Below, one piece after another: positions 18,106 through 27,143 of a stretch of DNA of 54,773 nt (positions are counted from its first letter, which is position 1; the number at the start of each line of letters is the position of its first letter). The notes under the pieces are model-generated. The model was given only the letters and a program-made list of their open reading frames with translations. It was not told where the DNA came from and did not search any database. A program made the position numbers and the translations under genes. The DNA is from Candidatus Hodarchaeota archaeon (GTDB taxonomy: Archaea; Asgardarchaeota; Heimdallarchaeia; Hodarchaeales; Hodarchaeaceae), in NCBI GenBank assembly GCA_016839815.1, contig JAEOTM010000196.1, positions 1 through 54,773 of the forward strand, read 5' to 3'.

Positions 18106-18220
18106 TAGAACTTCATATTGTCTTTGTCAATTGGTTATCAAAAAGGCATTGATACTGGAAATGAAAACTGATGTAGAAAATCAGTCAAGAATAATGAGAT
18201 TTTTTCTTTATGTGAGGAAC

Positions 18221-18772
18221 TTAAATCCTAATTTTGAAATCTCGTAAAGGAAGTGATTCAGGAAGAAGGATATCAAGGAGATCTTCATCACTTTCTTGAG
18301 TAAATGATCTATTGGCCTGAGCTTTTACATATTTAGTAAGTTTTTTTAGTTCAATTGCTGGGAAATTAATTTTAGTTGGTGTGATTAGCATTTTTCCTTC
18401 AGTATTTAATATAATAGCAAATTCGTACAATTTGTTCCAACTAGGTAGACGTATTTCTACAAGAATTGAGATAAATCGTACAAAAGGGAGCTGAATTATA
18501 TTTTTCATCAGAAACGAAACGACTTCTTGTTTGTTACTTTGAATACGAATATCAATCTCGGTACCTAGACATTTAACTCGTAGAATAGGCATTTCTCGCC
18601 AATAAATTTGACTAGGCTTTTTTGAATGGTTACAGTAATTATCAAGAAATTCAATGGTTATTCGTCTCACTTGACCATGGGATAATAGAGTATCTAAAAC
18701 ATGAGCGCGTAAAATCGGGAGAGATACCTGTTCTTTACTCTCGAACATCCTATGAAGAATCTTGCAATCCAT
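18221..18772 (-). CDS. Unknown protein, last gene of the Rag GTPase operon
   Basis: I do not recognise this 183-residue soluble protein. It has mixed alpha/beta content: an N-terminal helical part (SLPILRAHVLDTLLSHGQ), strands around RVKCLGTEIDIRIQSN, a segment FVRFISILVEIRLPSW and a helical tail ending in an acidic stretch (QESDEDLLDILLPESL). It lies 82 bases downstream of the second GTPase gene on the same strand and is probably cotranscribed, so a role with the GTPases is a reasonable guess. ATG at 18770-18772. Confidence 0.5.
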   Translation of the reverse strand: MDCKILHRMFESKEQVSLPILRAHVLDTLLSHGQVRRITIEFLDNYCNHSKKPSQIYWREMPILRVKCLGTEIDIRIQSNKQEVVSFLMKNIIQLPFVRFISILVEIRLPSWNKLYEFAIILNTEGKMLITPTKINFPAIELKKLTKYVKAQANRSFTQESDEDLLDILLPESLPLRDFKIRI

Positions 18773-18854
18773 AATTATCTCAAGAAATCTTAAACATTAA
18801 CAGGTATATTTCGATTTTAGATACAAATATCCGCAAGATCTTTGAGAATACGTA

Positions 18855-19787
18855 CTAACTCTCTGTAATGCTCTGTAATTGAGAGCTAAAAGCAAGAACT
18901 TTGTTATATAGAGAAGCTACAGGTTCGTTTCTTTCCCTGAGTCGACTCTTTGAGAATCCAAAAAATAATGCAAGTCCATTCTCCATGAAACGGATAACAA
19001 ATACACGCTGATCTGATTCGAGTAAAGTTGATGTTGCAGTATTTGTTTCTGAGTCTGCTAACCGTTTAACAACAGCATCAAAGAATTCTCTAACCTCATA
19101 TAAATTGATGTGCTCAAATTTTGATACTTTTTCGACCTTAGTTAGAGGTGCTCCTTCTTTTGTAAAAATTTGAGCCATGTCTGCCATATTGTGTTGGATG
19201 AATGTTTCTAATAAGGGTCGTAATGTCTTCCTTGCACCACTCGCATCTGCATAAACTTCACCCATAGCTTTGAAGATTGAATCAGAAAAAACTGTGGTTT
19301 CATAATATTTAATTTGCTTGGGAATCCCTCCTCCTAGATAATCCTCAATTGTTTTTCTGACTTCCTGCTTCATTTTCTTTGGGATTAAGTCAGCTTTATG
19401 TTGAAAAATAAATAATGTCGCCTCTGGACTAAACTGGGACAATTTTTTTATTGCTAGATCGAGGTAGTACTTAGCACGTGAGATATTTTTTATTTCTATT
19501 GAATCGACTACAAACACAAAAGATTTTACCCCACTAAATATGAATTCTGATAATTCACCAGTAAATCTGTCAAGAAATGCTGTTTGTCCTCCCAGATCGA
19601 AGATGGTTAATTCTGTTCCTGCAACTACTTTTTGTTTCCGTTCGTAGTCAATTGTAGCATTATAATCATCATCTTTACGCGGAATTTTTCCTTCATTAAC
19701 TACTTTTATAATCGTAGATTTACCTGATTGCGCTAATCCCAAGATAAGAACTTTAGAAACTTTTTTCTTCCTTTTTAAATGCGACAT
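18855..19787 (-). CDS. Rag/Arf-like small GTPase with C-terminal roadblock/longin-like region
   Basis: The 310-residue protein has a G domain in residues about 10-170: P-loop GLAQSGKS (17-24), switch II DLGGQTAF with the catalytic Q, and HKADLIP as G4. HKxD in place of NKxD is characteristic of the Rag/Gtr group. Residues 200-310 form a separate domain with EGAPLTKVEKVSK and VIRFMENGLALFFGF, resembling roadblock/longin regions that dimerise Rag proteins. It is the fourth gene of a minus-strand operon, 14 bases after the longin-like gene. Its cellular target is unknown; eukaryotic Rags sense nutrients at lysosomes. Confidence 0.75.
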   Translation of the reverse strand: MSHLKRKKKVSKVLILGLAQSGKSTIIKVVNEGKIPRKDDDYNATIDYERKQKVVAGTELTIFDLGGQTAFLDRFTGELSEFIFSGVKSFVFVVDSIEIKNISRAKYYLDLAIKKLSQFSPEATLFIFQHKADLIPKKMKQEVRKTIEDYLGGGIPKQIKYYETTVFSDSIFKAMGEVYADASGARKTLRPLLETFIQHNMADMAQIFTKEGAPLTKVEKVSKFEHINLYEVREFFDAVVKRLADSETNTATSTLLESDQRVFVIRFMENGLALFFGFSKSRLRERNEPVASLYNKVLAFSSQLQSITES

Positions 19788-19801
19788 TTTTGTTATAGCT
19801 C

Positions 19802-20608
19802 CTATTGGGAACCAAGTTCCTGAATTACTCCAATCTTCTCCAAGATCATCTCGCGTTCCATTGGATCTGATACATTACGTATTGAAAACCTATTTTTAAA
19901 GCGATTTGAATTGATATTCGAGGCTGAAGCTCCAGCGTGGAACATCAAATGTTGGGAAATTGAATCCTTAAGTTCGATAAGAAAAATTCGTTTAAGAAGA
20001 GTATTTACAAGAATTAGAACGGAGAGTGTTCCTAGATCGGTTTGAAGATTGATCTCTCTTAAATCACCTTGAGAATTTACGGTGTAGAACTGGAGACCAC
20101 CTTTTTCATGAATGTAAGCTGGTTCTTCCTCATCAGGTACTGGTATATACTGATCAGGTGATTCTGAAACTTGCTTTAAACGAGATAAAATTACTTGCAT
20201 TTTTTCTGGATCAGAGAGATCTTTTTCGTCTTTGATCTTCTTTGTTTCTTCCTGTAGGGTTCGTTCAATGGTAGGATGAAGTTGAAAGATTTTTTCTCGA
20301 TTTTCCGATTTAAAAAGCAACCATATGGTCGATTCACGTCCATGTTGGTCAATACGAATATCTGTTGTTTCTGTTGGGGATACAGTAAAGGACATGGCTA
20401 AGGCTTCGATGTTTGGGTTGTTTGGAATCGGAAGTGATCCGTGTAGACGATAATGCTGTCTTTCAGCAAGAGTTCCTGCACCCATGAAGAGGATAGTCAT
20501 ACCAATAACACTGAGATTTTCAGCGGTATCCTCTGGAATGGAAGATAAGTTCAATAGAGGATAGGGGCCCCGATCACCCATGGTTGTGACTATAAGTCCA
20601 GAAAACAC
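19802..20608 (-). CDS. Longin/roadblock-like partner protein (putative)
   Basis: No catalytic motif is visible in these 268 residues. The N-terminus (FSGLIVTTMGDRGPYPLLN) reads like the first strands of a longin or roadblock fold, with a D-x-G-P turn. A charged helix region (about 110-160) separates it from a second alpha/beta part with GGLQFYTVNSQGDLREI and TLSVLILVNTLLKRIFLIEL. Gene order between a degenerate GTPase and a Rag-like GTPase suggests a regulator or scaffold (inference). Start is GTG 20606-20608, preceded by GAGGT at seven bases. An ATG nine codons in is the alternative. Confidence 0.5.
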   Translation of the reverse strand: MFSGLIVTTMGDRGPYPLLNLSSIPEDTAENLSVIGMTILFMGAGTLAERQHYRLHGSLPIPNNPNIEALAMSFTVSPTETTDIRIDQHGRESTIWLLFKSENREKIFQLHPTIERTLQEETKKIKDEKDLSDPEKMQVILSRLKQVSESPDQYIPVPDEEEPAYIHEKGGLQFYTVNSQGDLREINLQTDLGTLSVLILVNTLLKRIFLIELKDSISQHLMFHAGASASNINSNRFKNRFSIRNVSDPMEREMILEKIGVIQELGSQ

Positions 20609-20638
20609 GGTTTCGACCTCTTATCGCGAATTTTATTG

Positions 20639-21583
20639 TTATTTTAAAATTTCTAAAATTTCTGTGGTAATATCGAGACAACTTTCTTGTACTCTGGGAT
20701 ATGATTCTTCATCATACTTAAAAACTGATTCCCTTCCAATCAAGATAATTTTGTTCTCTGCATTGATCCGTTTTGTTATCATAACAAAATCTTCGATCCG
20801 AATAATGTCGGCTTGATATTTTGGTCCGAGATCAAAGACGTGAAATTGAGCTAGCATACGAATTATTTGTGGTCCAACATTTGTTTCCCATCCCTCACTT
20901 TTTCCTGAAGCAATTAAGATATCCTGATTATGTCCAATTAGATATGCTCCTGAAAATCCACAGTCGTTCATTTTACTCTCAAGAATTTTTTTGATCTTTT
21001 TTAATTGACGATCACTTGGCTTTTTTATACTTGAATCTCGGTTATTCTTCATTTTCTTGCTATGTTCTACAGCTTTGTTCACGATCTGAGTAAAAACAAG
21101 ATTGGTCATTCTCTGTTGATCTGAACCTTTAAGAGAGACAATGTAAGATGTTATTTCTTGCGGAATAAGTTGTTGGAGATGACTTTCAACATTTTTCTGT
21201 ATTTTAGTTCTTTCTAGATCATTTGGGATTAGATGGCCCCTATTAACTAACAGTATTACCTGAAAATCCTTGTTTACCTCACTGATATCAAAATAAATTT
21301 CTTTAAAATCATTTGTAAGATCATCTATGACTTGATAGGAGATATCATGGACATAGATTAAAGTATTGATTTTTAAATACAATTTTTCTCTCATTGCAGG
21401 TAATATTTGCTTAAAATAAGACTCGTCCTCCTCTTTAAAAGGTCGATTTAACCAATCATAATAAATGAGATTTTCCCGAATTTTCATTCCAGGTTCTGAG
21501 CGTCCTAATTTTAAAAGCTGACTAAAAAGTAAATCCTTCCCAGAGTGTGACAGACCAGCTAATACGATTAGGTTTTGTTGCAA
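20639..21583 (-). CDS. Degenerate Rag-like GTPase with roadblock-like C-terminus
   Basis: From a TTG start (21581-21583), which follows AGAGGT at proper spacing, the 314-residue protein has a P-loop-like GLSHSGKD where Ser/Thr after GK is replaced by Asp. The switch II DxGGQ is absent (YYDWLNRP) and G4 is VNRGHLIP rather than HKxD. It therefore looks like a G protein that no longer hydrolyses GTP normally. Residues about 200-314 (DCGFSGAYLIGHNQDILIAS) resemble a roadblock/LC7 domain. It begins 10 bases after the active-looking GTPase, suggesting an obligate heterodimer as in RagA/RagC. The upstream extension in frame lies inside the neighbour's coding region and was excluded. Confidence 0.65.
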   Translation of the reverse strand: MQQNLIVLAGLSHSGKDLLFSQLLKLGRSEPGMKIRENLIYYDWLNRPFKEEDESYFKQILPAMREKLYLKINTLIYVHDISYQVIDDLTNDFKEIYFDISEVNKDFQVILLVNRGHLIPNDLERTKIQKNVESHLQQLIPQEITSYIVSLKGSDQQRMTNLVFTQIVNKAVEHSKKMKNNRDSSIKKPSDRQLKKIKKILESKMNDCGFSGAYLIGHNQDILIASGKSEGWETNVGPQIIRMLAQFHVFDLGPKYQADIIRIEDFVMITKRINAENKIILIGRESVFKYDEESYPRVQESCLDITTEILEILK

Positions 21584-21593
21584 AGCGGTACCT

Positions 21594-22598
21594 CTAGATG
21601 GGGATTTTAAGCATACTTTCAAGTTGATGAGTAAGCAGACGAATAGTCTCTTCAATTTCTGACAATTTTCTTGTTTCCAACATTGATTTCTCATCAGAGG
21701 AGACTAAGAGAATTAAATAATGAGGGGGAACAGATGCTTTAAATAACATAATCTGTCCAATTTTCATTAATTCAGATTTTGAACTTGGAATTAACCATAG
21801 ATCTTTTGATTTATCAAGAATCGTAATAAATTGTTGAATTTCATTGATATTTGTCTCTGATGCACTTATTATAAAATCTGGTTCTACTGTAGAAAGCAGT
21901 AATACTTCATCCAACCGATTCATAAATTTTAATGCATGTAGCACTTGCTGAATAGGCCGCATCCGTAAACGTCGTTGGATAGCTTCTAAATCTTCTTCTT
22001 TTTCCACCACAGATGCTTCTGGAATGATTTCACTGGCTTCAGCTGTTATTCGCTTAAAAGCCTCATGAATTGAATTATCGTATATTGAGGTTTGAAGAAA
22101 TGTAATGTTTTTGGTTTCAACTGCAGTTTGGAACATTTCCATAAGGAATTCCATACGTTCTGCCCTTTGAGTGAGGTCTGGCATTAAATCAGTTTTATGT
22201 AATAGTATATATACTGCAGGTTGGACATCTGACATCTCTTCTAACCGATTAGTGCCTTCGACGAACGCTTTAAGTGAAGCTGGGAACTTGTCTGGTGTGG
22301 AAATATCACAGATGAAAACCAAAACTGCGACATTACTAAAGATGAATGAACTCATACTACTAAGAAAACGTTTCAAGAATACTTCCTGTCCTCCAAGGTC
22401 CATTACAGTGATAGGTTCATCAGCAACTTGTTCTACTTGACGTTCATAGTTCAACGTAGCAGCATAATCAGCAGTTTCTTCTGGAGATTTGCCTCCGAAG
22501 ACAACATCTCGAATAGAAGTTTTTCCTGCCTGAGAAAGACCTAAAAGAATGATTTTCCGAGTACTTTGGGTCTTTAGTTGCTTAAGATAATGACTCAT
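21594..22598 (-). CDS. Rag-like small GTPase with C-terminal longin/roadblock-like domain
   Basis: This is the first gene of the GTPase operon, 334 residues. The G domain has P-loop GLSQAGKT (20-27), DLGGQEVFL (switch II with Gln) and LLHKTDLMP (G4 of the Rag type). The sequence CDISTPDKFPASLK also follows the Rag pattern. Residues about 215-334 (VLHALKFMNRLDEVLLLS; PHYLILLVSSDEKSML) form an alpha/beta domain resembling the C-terminal roadblock/longin domain that pairs Rag GTPases. ATG at 22596-22598. The 267-base upstream gap is AT-rich and shows no other gene. Confidence 0.8.
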   Translation of the reverse strand: MSHYLKQLKTQSTRKIILLGLSQAGKTSIRDVVFGGKSPEETADYAATLNYERQVEQVADEPITVMDLGGQEVFLKRFLSSMSSFIFSNVAVLVFICDISTPDKFPASLKAFVEGTNRLEEMSDVQPAVYILLHKTDLMPDLTQRAERMEFLMEMFQTAVETKNITFLQTSIYDNSIHEAFKRITAEASEIIPEASVVEKEEDLEAIQRRLRMRPIQQVLHALKFMNRLDEVLLLSTVEPDFIISASETNINEIQQFITILDKSKDLWLIPSSKSELMKIGQIMLFKASVPPHYLILLVSSDEKSMLETRKLSEIEETIRLLTHQLESMLKIPI

Positions 22599-22865
22599 TG
22601 TGTAGCCCTTTGAATAATGAAGTAAACTGATTCAATCATGAGTTCTAATAGAAGAAATTTAAGTATGACCAAATAAACCTTCCGATTTAACAAACACTTC
22701 TTTGTTTATGGAATTCGCATTCTAAACAAATATGTTTTGGAATTAACTTCCTGAATTCTCTTATGCCCTCTCATACGCAAATGATAAATAATTACCAAAA
22801 CTAGATGATAAAACTGTTGCAGTTCACGAGTCATGCATATAATTCTGAGAATAGCTTAAGGAGAC

Positions 22866-23999
22866 TTATCCATCGAGACGCTCAAGAACAACCTCTCTTG
22901 CCTTGGGAAGAGCATCTTGACGCTTCTTTTCGTGAGCTTCCATGAACTCTTGAATAATCCCTAGCAGATTCTTTTTGTCTACTCCACACAGCAAATCACC
23001 TTTCCGACAAGATACTTCAATTTCATTTAACTTGTCTTCATCTGCCTGGAAGAAATACCTATATAAGTCAAAAATCCGACAGATTTCAGGTTGCCCACCT
23101 AATTCACGCTGTTCTTCAACCGTGATTCGTCCCCCTGTAAATGCATTCATTATTTTTTTCTTTAAAGACTTTTTAGTTTCAAATAAGGTAAGTACTGACA
23201 TTGGACTTCTTTTTGCCATTTTATCGGAGCCATCTAATCCCTGAATGAGTTTATGAAAAGTGAAACCAGGGAGCATAAACTTGTAAGTATCTTGAAAGTA
23301 CTTTTTACGAACAAAATCGTGTGATAAACGCGCATGAGGTGCTTGATCAGCACCGATAGGTGTCACAGTAGGGAGAGATCCATTGTGAAGCTGTGGTAAT
23401 AATATATCGGCTACCTGAATGAATGCTGCATTATATACCCCTAGTCTATGTTCCCCATAGATGGCTTTCATCATGTTATAAGTTGCATGGGATGACAAGA
23501 GATATCCTAATCTCATAACATCCATTTGATGAGATTGTCGATATACATACGCGTTATCAAGGTTTAATCCAAGTGCAATAAGATCAGCTACATTTTCTAT
23601 GGCATTTTTTTCCGCTTGCTCAAGAGGTAACCGTCCATCCGCATAACTCTCAATATCCGCAATGCAAAAGTATACTTTGCCTCCTAGCTTCTGAAAATAG
23701 ATGACTTCATTACAAGTGATCAGGTTCCCTATATGATATTCTGCAGAGCTTGGTTTGATCCCAGTCATAATTGCAAATGGTTTTTTCTTATTAATAGCAT
23801 CAATCACGGGTTCCAACGAGGTGTGCCCAAACATAATATCCCTATTCATATAATAATGGCGTAATTCCTTTGGTAATGGGCCGATCGCTTCCTCAATAGG
23901 TCTAATCCCAAATTCACTCATTAACCTGTCGTAATCTGTAACTGAACCACCGAAAGCGTCAACTACTGAGTCTGTTGGTGCATTATTATTCGAATTCAT
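22866..23999 (-). CDS. trpS: Tryptophanyl-tRNA synthetase
   Basis: This class I synthetase charges tRNA-Trp. The 377-residue protein has the HIGH-like HIGN (89-92), after TGIKPSSAEY, and KMAKRS in place of KMSKS near residue 255. Archaeal/eukaryotic TrpRS features are PIGADQAPHARLSHD and the C-terminal TGGRITVEEQRELGG with CRKGDLLCGVDKK. The last two distinguish it from TyrRS. The anticodon-binding helices lie in the last 100 residues. ATG at 23997-23999. A strong TATA-like run (TTATATATA) lies about 175 bases upstream. Confidence 0.92.
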   Translation of the reverse strand: MNSNNNAPTDSVVDAFGGSVTDYDRLMSEFGIRPIEEAIGPLPKELRHYYMNRDIMFGHTSLEPVIDAINKKKPFAIMTGIKPSSAEYHIGNLITCNEVIYFQKLGGKVYFCIADIESYADGRLPLEQAEKNAIENVADLIALGLNLDNAYVYRQSHQMDVMRLGYLLSSHATYNMMKAIYGEHRLGVYNAAFIQVADILLPQLHNGSLPTVTPIGADQAPHARLSHDFVRKKYFQDTYKFMLPGFTFHKLIQGLDGSDKMAKRSPMSVLTLFETKKSLKKKIMNAFTGGRITVEEQRELGGQPEICRIFDLYRYFFQADEDKLNEIEVSCRKGDLLCGVDKKNLLGIIQEFMEAHEKKRQDALPKAREVVLERLDG

Positions 24000-24206
24000 G
24001 ATCTATATTCACCGTTGATATTTGAAGTAAAAGAATAATTGGAATTTGGATGCTTAACTTTGGATTTACCTTAAGAATTTCCGCTGTACCTAAAATTAAT
24101 GCTGGTGGAGATCCACTAGCGACAACTGCCATTGGTACATCTTTCTCACATCCAATCGATCCAATCAATATATATAATAAAAATTCTCTGATTCTCACAA
24201 ATTTTA

Positions 24207-25658
24207 TTACATTAATTTATGAGTAAAATGATAAAATCCACTTGTTTCGTATAAGAATTGGACGATAATAACGACTGCAATCAGACTTAGTCCTATACAA
24301 AAGGTTAAAACTTCAAGTGATCCGAAAGTTTCAAAAATGTAGCCTCCTCCGACAGTTCCAAATATAGACCCCGTGGACATAATTGCTGACGTGAATCCCA
24401 TTTCTCTTCCACGATTTCCTTCTTTCGTAACGTCTGTTATTAATGCCAGTGATGCTGAACCAAACCCAGAAGCTGATATAAGACATATTAGGATTAAAAG
24501 TATAATCATTAAGTGAGGGATTCGCAAGATAATTCCAGGGGCAAATTCGAGTGGTTTAGACAAGCTGATAGAGAATGGATTGTTAAGTAAGTTTATGAAA
24601 TTTTCAGGTTTAAGTCGAAGAATTGCTGCAAAAACGACCAAGAGCAAACTTGTTCCAACACAACCAAGTATAAGAAAAGGTTTACGACCAATACTATCAG
24701 AAAGCTTTCCAAAAGTTGGTTGTAAAACTCCCATTATTCCCACACCTACTAATGCAACAAAACCAATTGTAGAGGCACCCACGCCACCCGCTGTAACCTC
24801 TTTTAGAATTACTGGGGCATATGTCCCTCCTGCACCTACTAATGTTGTATAGGCTAGCAAAACGAAAGCAAACTTTCTGAATTGTTTATTTTTTAAACTT
24901 TGAAGCATTGCTTTAAACGGATTTATACCTGAATCTTCAGGTTCTGCAAGATCTTCAAATTGTAGAACATCTGCTTTTTCTTCCTCTTTTTCGAGTTTAG
25001 CCCTTTTTGGTTCATAAAAACGGAGTAAGTATAAAGACGATGCGAGGAGAAATAGAAATGTAAAGATGAAGAACGAATTTTCTAATAATAAATCCCAAGC
25101 AATTCCGCCAATTAAGAAACCACTGGCTCCTCCAGCAGAACGCGCTAAGTAAAATTTTCCCATTGTTTCCCCATGATTACTTTCAGGCGAAAGATCGGCA
25201 AACATGGATAAAACAGGCCCAGAAAGCATTGCTGATGCCAAACCTTTGAGGGCACTTGCAGAAAAAAGGATCCAAAATCCATATGTTAGATTGCCATATT
25301 CAGCGAAGATAAATGGAAAAGGTACAAAAGTTAAGCCAGCTAGAAAAGTTCCAGTTACCAATAAAGGTTTTCTACCTATTCTATCGCTCACCGAGCCAAA
25401 AAACGAGGCTGTTGATAAGGATACAAAATAATAAATTGCTAATATGATTGGCAGCTCTGCGTTTGCAAAAAAGCTTTCCCCTCGTTCTGGGATTTCAAGA
25501 AAATAAAGTGGTAAACAGATAACCGAGGAGGAGAAAGCTGATTCTGTTATAGCAACAATCAGCAGGAGTAATCTGACTTGTTCTCTCAATAAAAAGGTAA
25601 TCGGTTGACCGAAGAAAAGCAAGGTGTCCTTTGGTAGTGATAAAGATTTACGAAGCAT
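24207..25658 (-). CDS. MFS transporter (drug:H+ antiporter-like)
   Basis: This 483-residue polytopic protein has about twelve hydrophobic helices in two halves. Motif A occurs twice: FGSVSDRIGRKPLLVTG in the loop between helices 2 and 3, and FGKLSDSIGRKPFLILG in the second half. A long charged central loop (KLEKEEEKADVLQFEDLAE) joins the halves. Similar proteins export drugs or metabolites by proton antiport. The substrate cannot be read from sequence. It is a single gene, separated from trpS by about 200 bases. Confidence 0.85.
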   Translation of the reverse strand: MLRKSLSLPKDTLLFFGQPITFLLREQVRLLLLIVAITESAFSSSVICLPLYFLEIPERGESFFANAELPIILAIYYFVSLSTASFFGSVSDRIGRKPLLVTGTFLAGLTFVPFPFIFAEYGNLTYGFWILFSASALKGLASAMLSGPVLSMFADLSPESNHGETMGKFYLARSAGGASGFLIGGIAWDLLLENSFFIFTFLFLLASSLYLLRFYEPKRAKLEKEEEKADVLQFEDLAEPEDSGINPFKAMLQSLKNKQFRKFAFVLLAYTTLVGAGGTYAPVILKEVTAGGVGASTIGFVALVGVGIMGVLQPTFGKLSDSIGRKPFLILGCVGTSLLLVVFAAILRLKPENFINLLNNPFSISLSKPLEFAPGIILRIPHLMIILLILICLISASGFGSASLALITDVTKEGNRGREMGFTSAIMSTGSIFGTVGGGYIFETFGSLEVLTFCIGLSLIAVVIIVQFLYETSGFYHFTHKLM

Positions 25659-26016
25659 TTTATCTTTTCCTTTCGTCCTCTAAATTAATCCAACTGTTAT
25701 ATTTGATGTTTATACCAGTCTAACTACCTAATTATGTTTTTCTGAGATCGAACACGTTCTAACTATACATAGGAAGTTGAATGGTATTAGTTGTGCGCCT
25801 AAAGCTTGAAATTTTTTGTGAGTTAAGTTATTGATTCCCACTTTTTTCCTCTTTAATAACGTTACATTACTTCAAGAGCTACTGGACTTAGTTTGGGATA
25901 AATAAGGAATATTTAAAATTTATCCAATATTGGATTCTGTTTCGAGTATGAATATGTCTTTCTTACTCATCACCTAAATACTGATTCTTTCTAAGTGTAC
26001 CTTACAAAATGAGGTT
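25659..26016. other. Divergent intergenic region with palindromes
   Basis: The 358 bases between the MFS gene and the orphan GTPase gene hold no open frame of note. They contain a cluster of inverted repeats at 25896-25935, annotated separately, with TATA-like ATTTAAAAT inside. The rest is AT-rich without recognisable RNA structure. Confidence 0.5.
25896..25935. promoter_or_regulatory. Overlapping palindromes upstream of GTPase gene
   Basis: GGATAAAT (25896-25903) and ATTTATCC (25918-25925) are perfect 8-base inverted arms around a 14-base spacer holding GGAATATTTAAA. Immediately overlapping is a perfect 14-base palindrome, ATCCAATATTGGAT (25922-25935). This is a likely operator or promoter element for the gene starting at 26017, which is 81 bases downstream. 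Confidence 0.45.
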
Positions 26017-26928
26017 ATGAGAAATATGAAAATCTCTCTAGTCGGTCTTAGCGGTTGTGGAAAAACGTCTATCTACTCAACTACATTTGGAGGAATGACT
26101 CCTTTAGAAGTTAAAGATCTTGGCCCTACAGTTATGTATGAAGTCAAAAGTCATAATTATCTTGGGATACAAGTTTCGTTGTGGGATTTTGGAGGTCAAG
26201 AGAAATATCGCCAAAGCTATTTGGAGACACCTAAGTTACTCGCAAATACATCAATTTTAGTTTTCGTTCTTGATCTTCATCATCCAGAAAACTTTGATTT
26301 GGCGAACGAGTACTTTGACAATGTCTATTCAGCGATTAAAGAGCAAGGCGGAGATCCTCGAATAAAAATCTTCTACCACAAATATGATACAGAGGAGTAC
26401 ACACAAGAAGCTCTTGACGAAAATCTTGCTAAGGCCAAAGAGCTCCCTTTTATTGTGAAATATACTCCTCGCGAATTTTTGACTTCAGTATATCGCCAGG
26501 AAGAGCTCAGTGAATTTCTGAAACAAATCCTAATCGCTGACTTTGAAGAGCTAAAGAAGAGCGTTGAAGGTGCACAGGAATTTTTATCAAAATTGAATTC
26601 TAAGATCATAATTACTGATGTTAATGGAAACGTGATTACACATAATATTGAAGGATTTGCTACTGGGATCCAACTCCGTGAGGATCTCAGAGAATATATT
26701 TTCGCCTGTAATGTCTTACGTGAAAACTTTCTCACTTCAGAATCTGCTTCTTTCTCTGCAAGTTCGGAAGTTAAGAAATTGAAGGTATATATCTATAATT
26801 ATGTTCTAACAGTATTAATAATGATGGATGAACAGGGGCCAGCTGATCCACCAGAATCTCTTAACGAGCTGTTAAAAGAGATGGAAATATTTGCAGAATT
26901 ACTTGTTGAGATGAGTAGTGAAGAATAA
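26017..26928 (+). CDS. Rag/Arf-like small GTPase with C-terminal domain (orphan)
   Basis: The 303-residue protein has P-loop GLSGCGKT (10-17), WDFGGQEKYR as switch II with Gln, and YHKYD in the G4 position (HKxD, Rag-type). DLGPTVMYE in the switch I region provides a threonine. The C-terminal 130 residues (LSKLNSKIIITDVNGNVITH) look like a roadblock/longin-type domain. It is monocistronic, 3.4 kb from the GTPase operon and on the other strand. ATG 26026 is an alternative start. Role unknown; such GTPases are expanded in Asgard archaea. Confidence 0.75.
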   Translation: MRNMKISLVGLSGCGKTSIYSTTFGGMTPLEVKDLGPTVMYEVKSHNYLGIQVSLWDFGGQEKYRQSYLETPKLLANTSILVFVLDLHHPENFDLANEYFDNVYSAIKEQGGDPRIKIFYHKYDTEEYTQEALDENLAKAKELPFIVKYTPREFLTSVYRQEELSEFLKQILIADFEELKKSVEGAQEFLSKLNSKIIITDVNGNVITHNIEGFATGIQLREDLREYIFACNVLRENFLTSESASFSASSEVKKLKVYIYNYVLTVLIMMDEQGPADPPESLNELLKEMEIFAELLVEMSSEE

Positions 26929-27004
26929 TCAGATAATTACTCATAGAGAATTATAAATTTAAGAATTCATTGATTTACTATTGTTTTCTAAGTCAGATCA
27001 GAAT

Positions 27005-27018
27005 AAATTATATATACC
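27005..27018 (+). promoter_or_regulatory. TATA box of the redox operon
   Basis: AAATTATATATACC is a strong archaeal TATA-box-like sequence about 126 bases upstream of the NuoE-like GTG start. A second weaker candidate, TAATTATATT, lies about 50 bases before the start. No gene lies in the 215-base gap. Confidence 0.45.
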
Positions 27019-27143
27019 TCATCCATATCAATGGTTTCCATTGTTTCCAGTTACATTTAGCACCATCTATCCAGAAAACTACATCTTAATTATATTGTCA
27101 GTGGGAAATAACACAAATTAAACAATATTGGAGACGTTCATAA

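Noticed and set aside
20580..20816. Plus-strand 78-residue frame
   Set aside because: It is antisense to two genes of the GTPase operon and has no motif.
22599..22865. 267-base gap searched for an RNA gene
   Set aside because: No tRNA-like arms, rRNA-like sequence or strong hairpin could be found.
23986..24198. 70-residue minus-strand frame overlapping the start of trpS
   Set aside because: It contains the TATA-like run expected in the trpS promoter and its sequence has no recognisable domain; overlap of 14 bases with the trpS start makes it doubtful, although a leader peptide remains possible.
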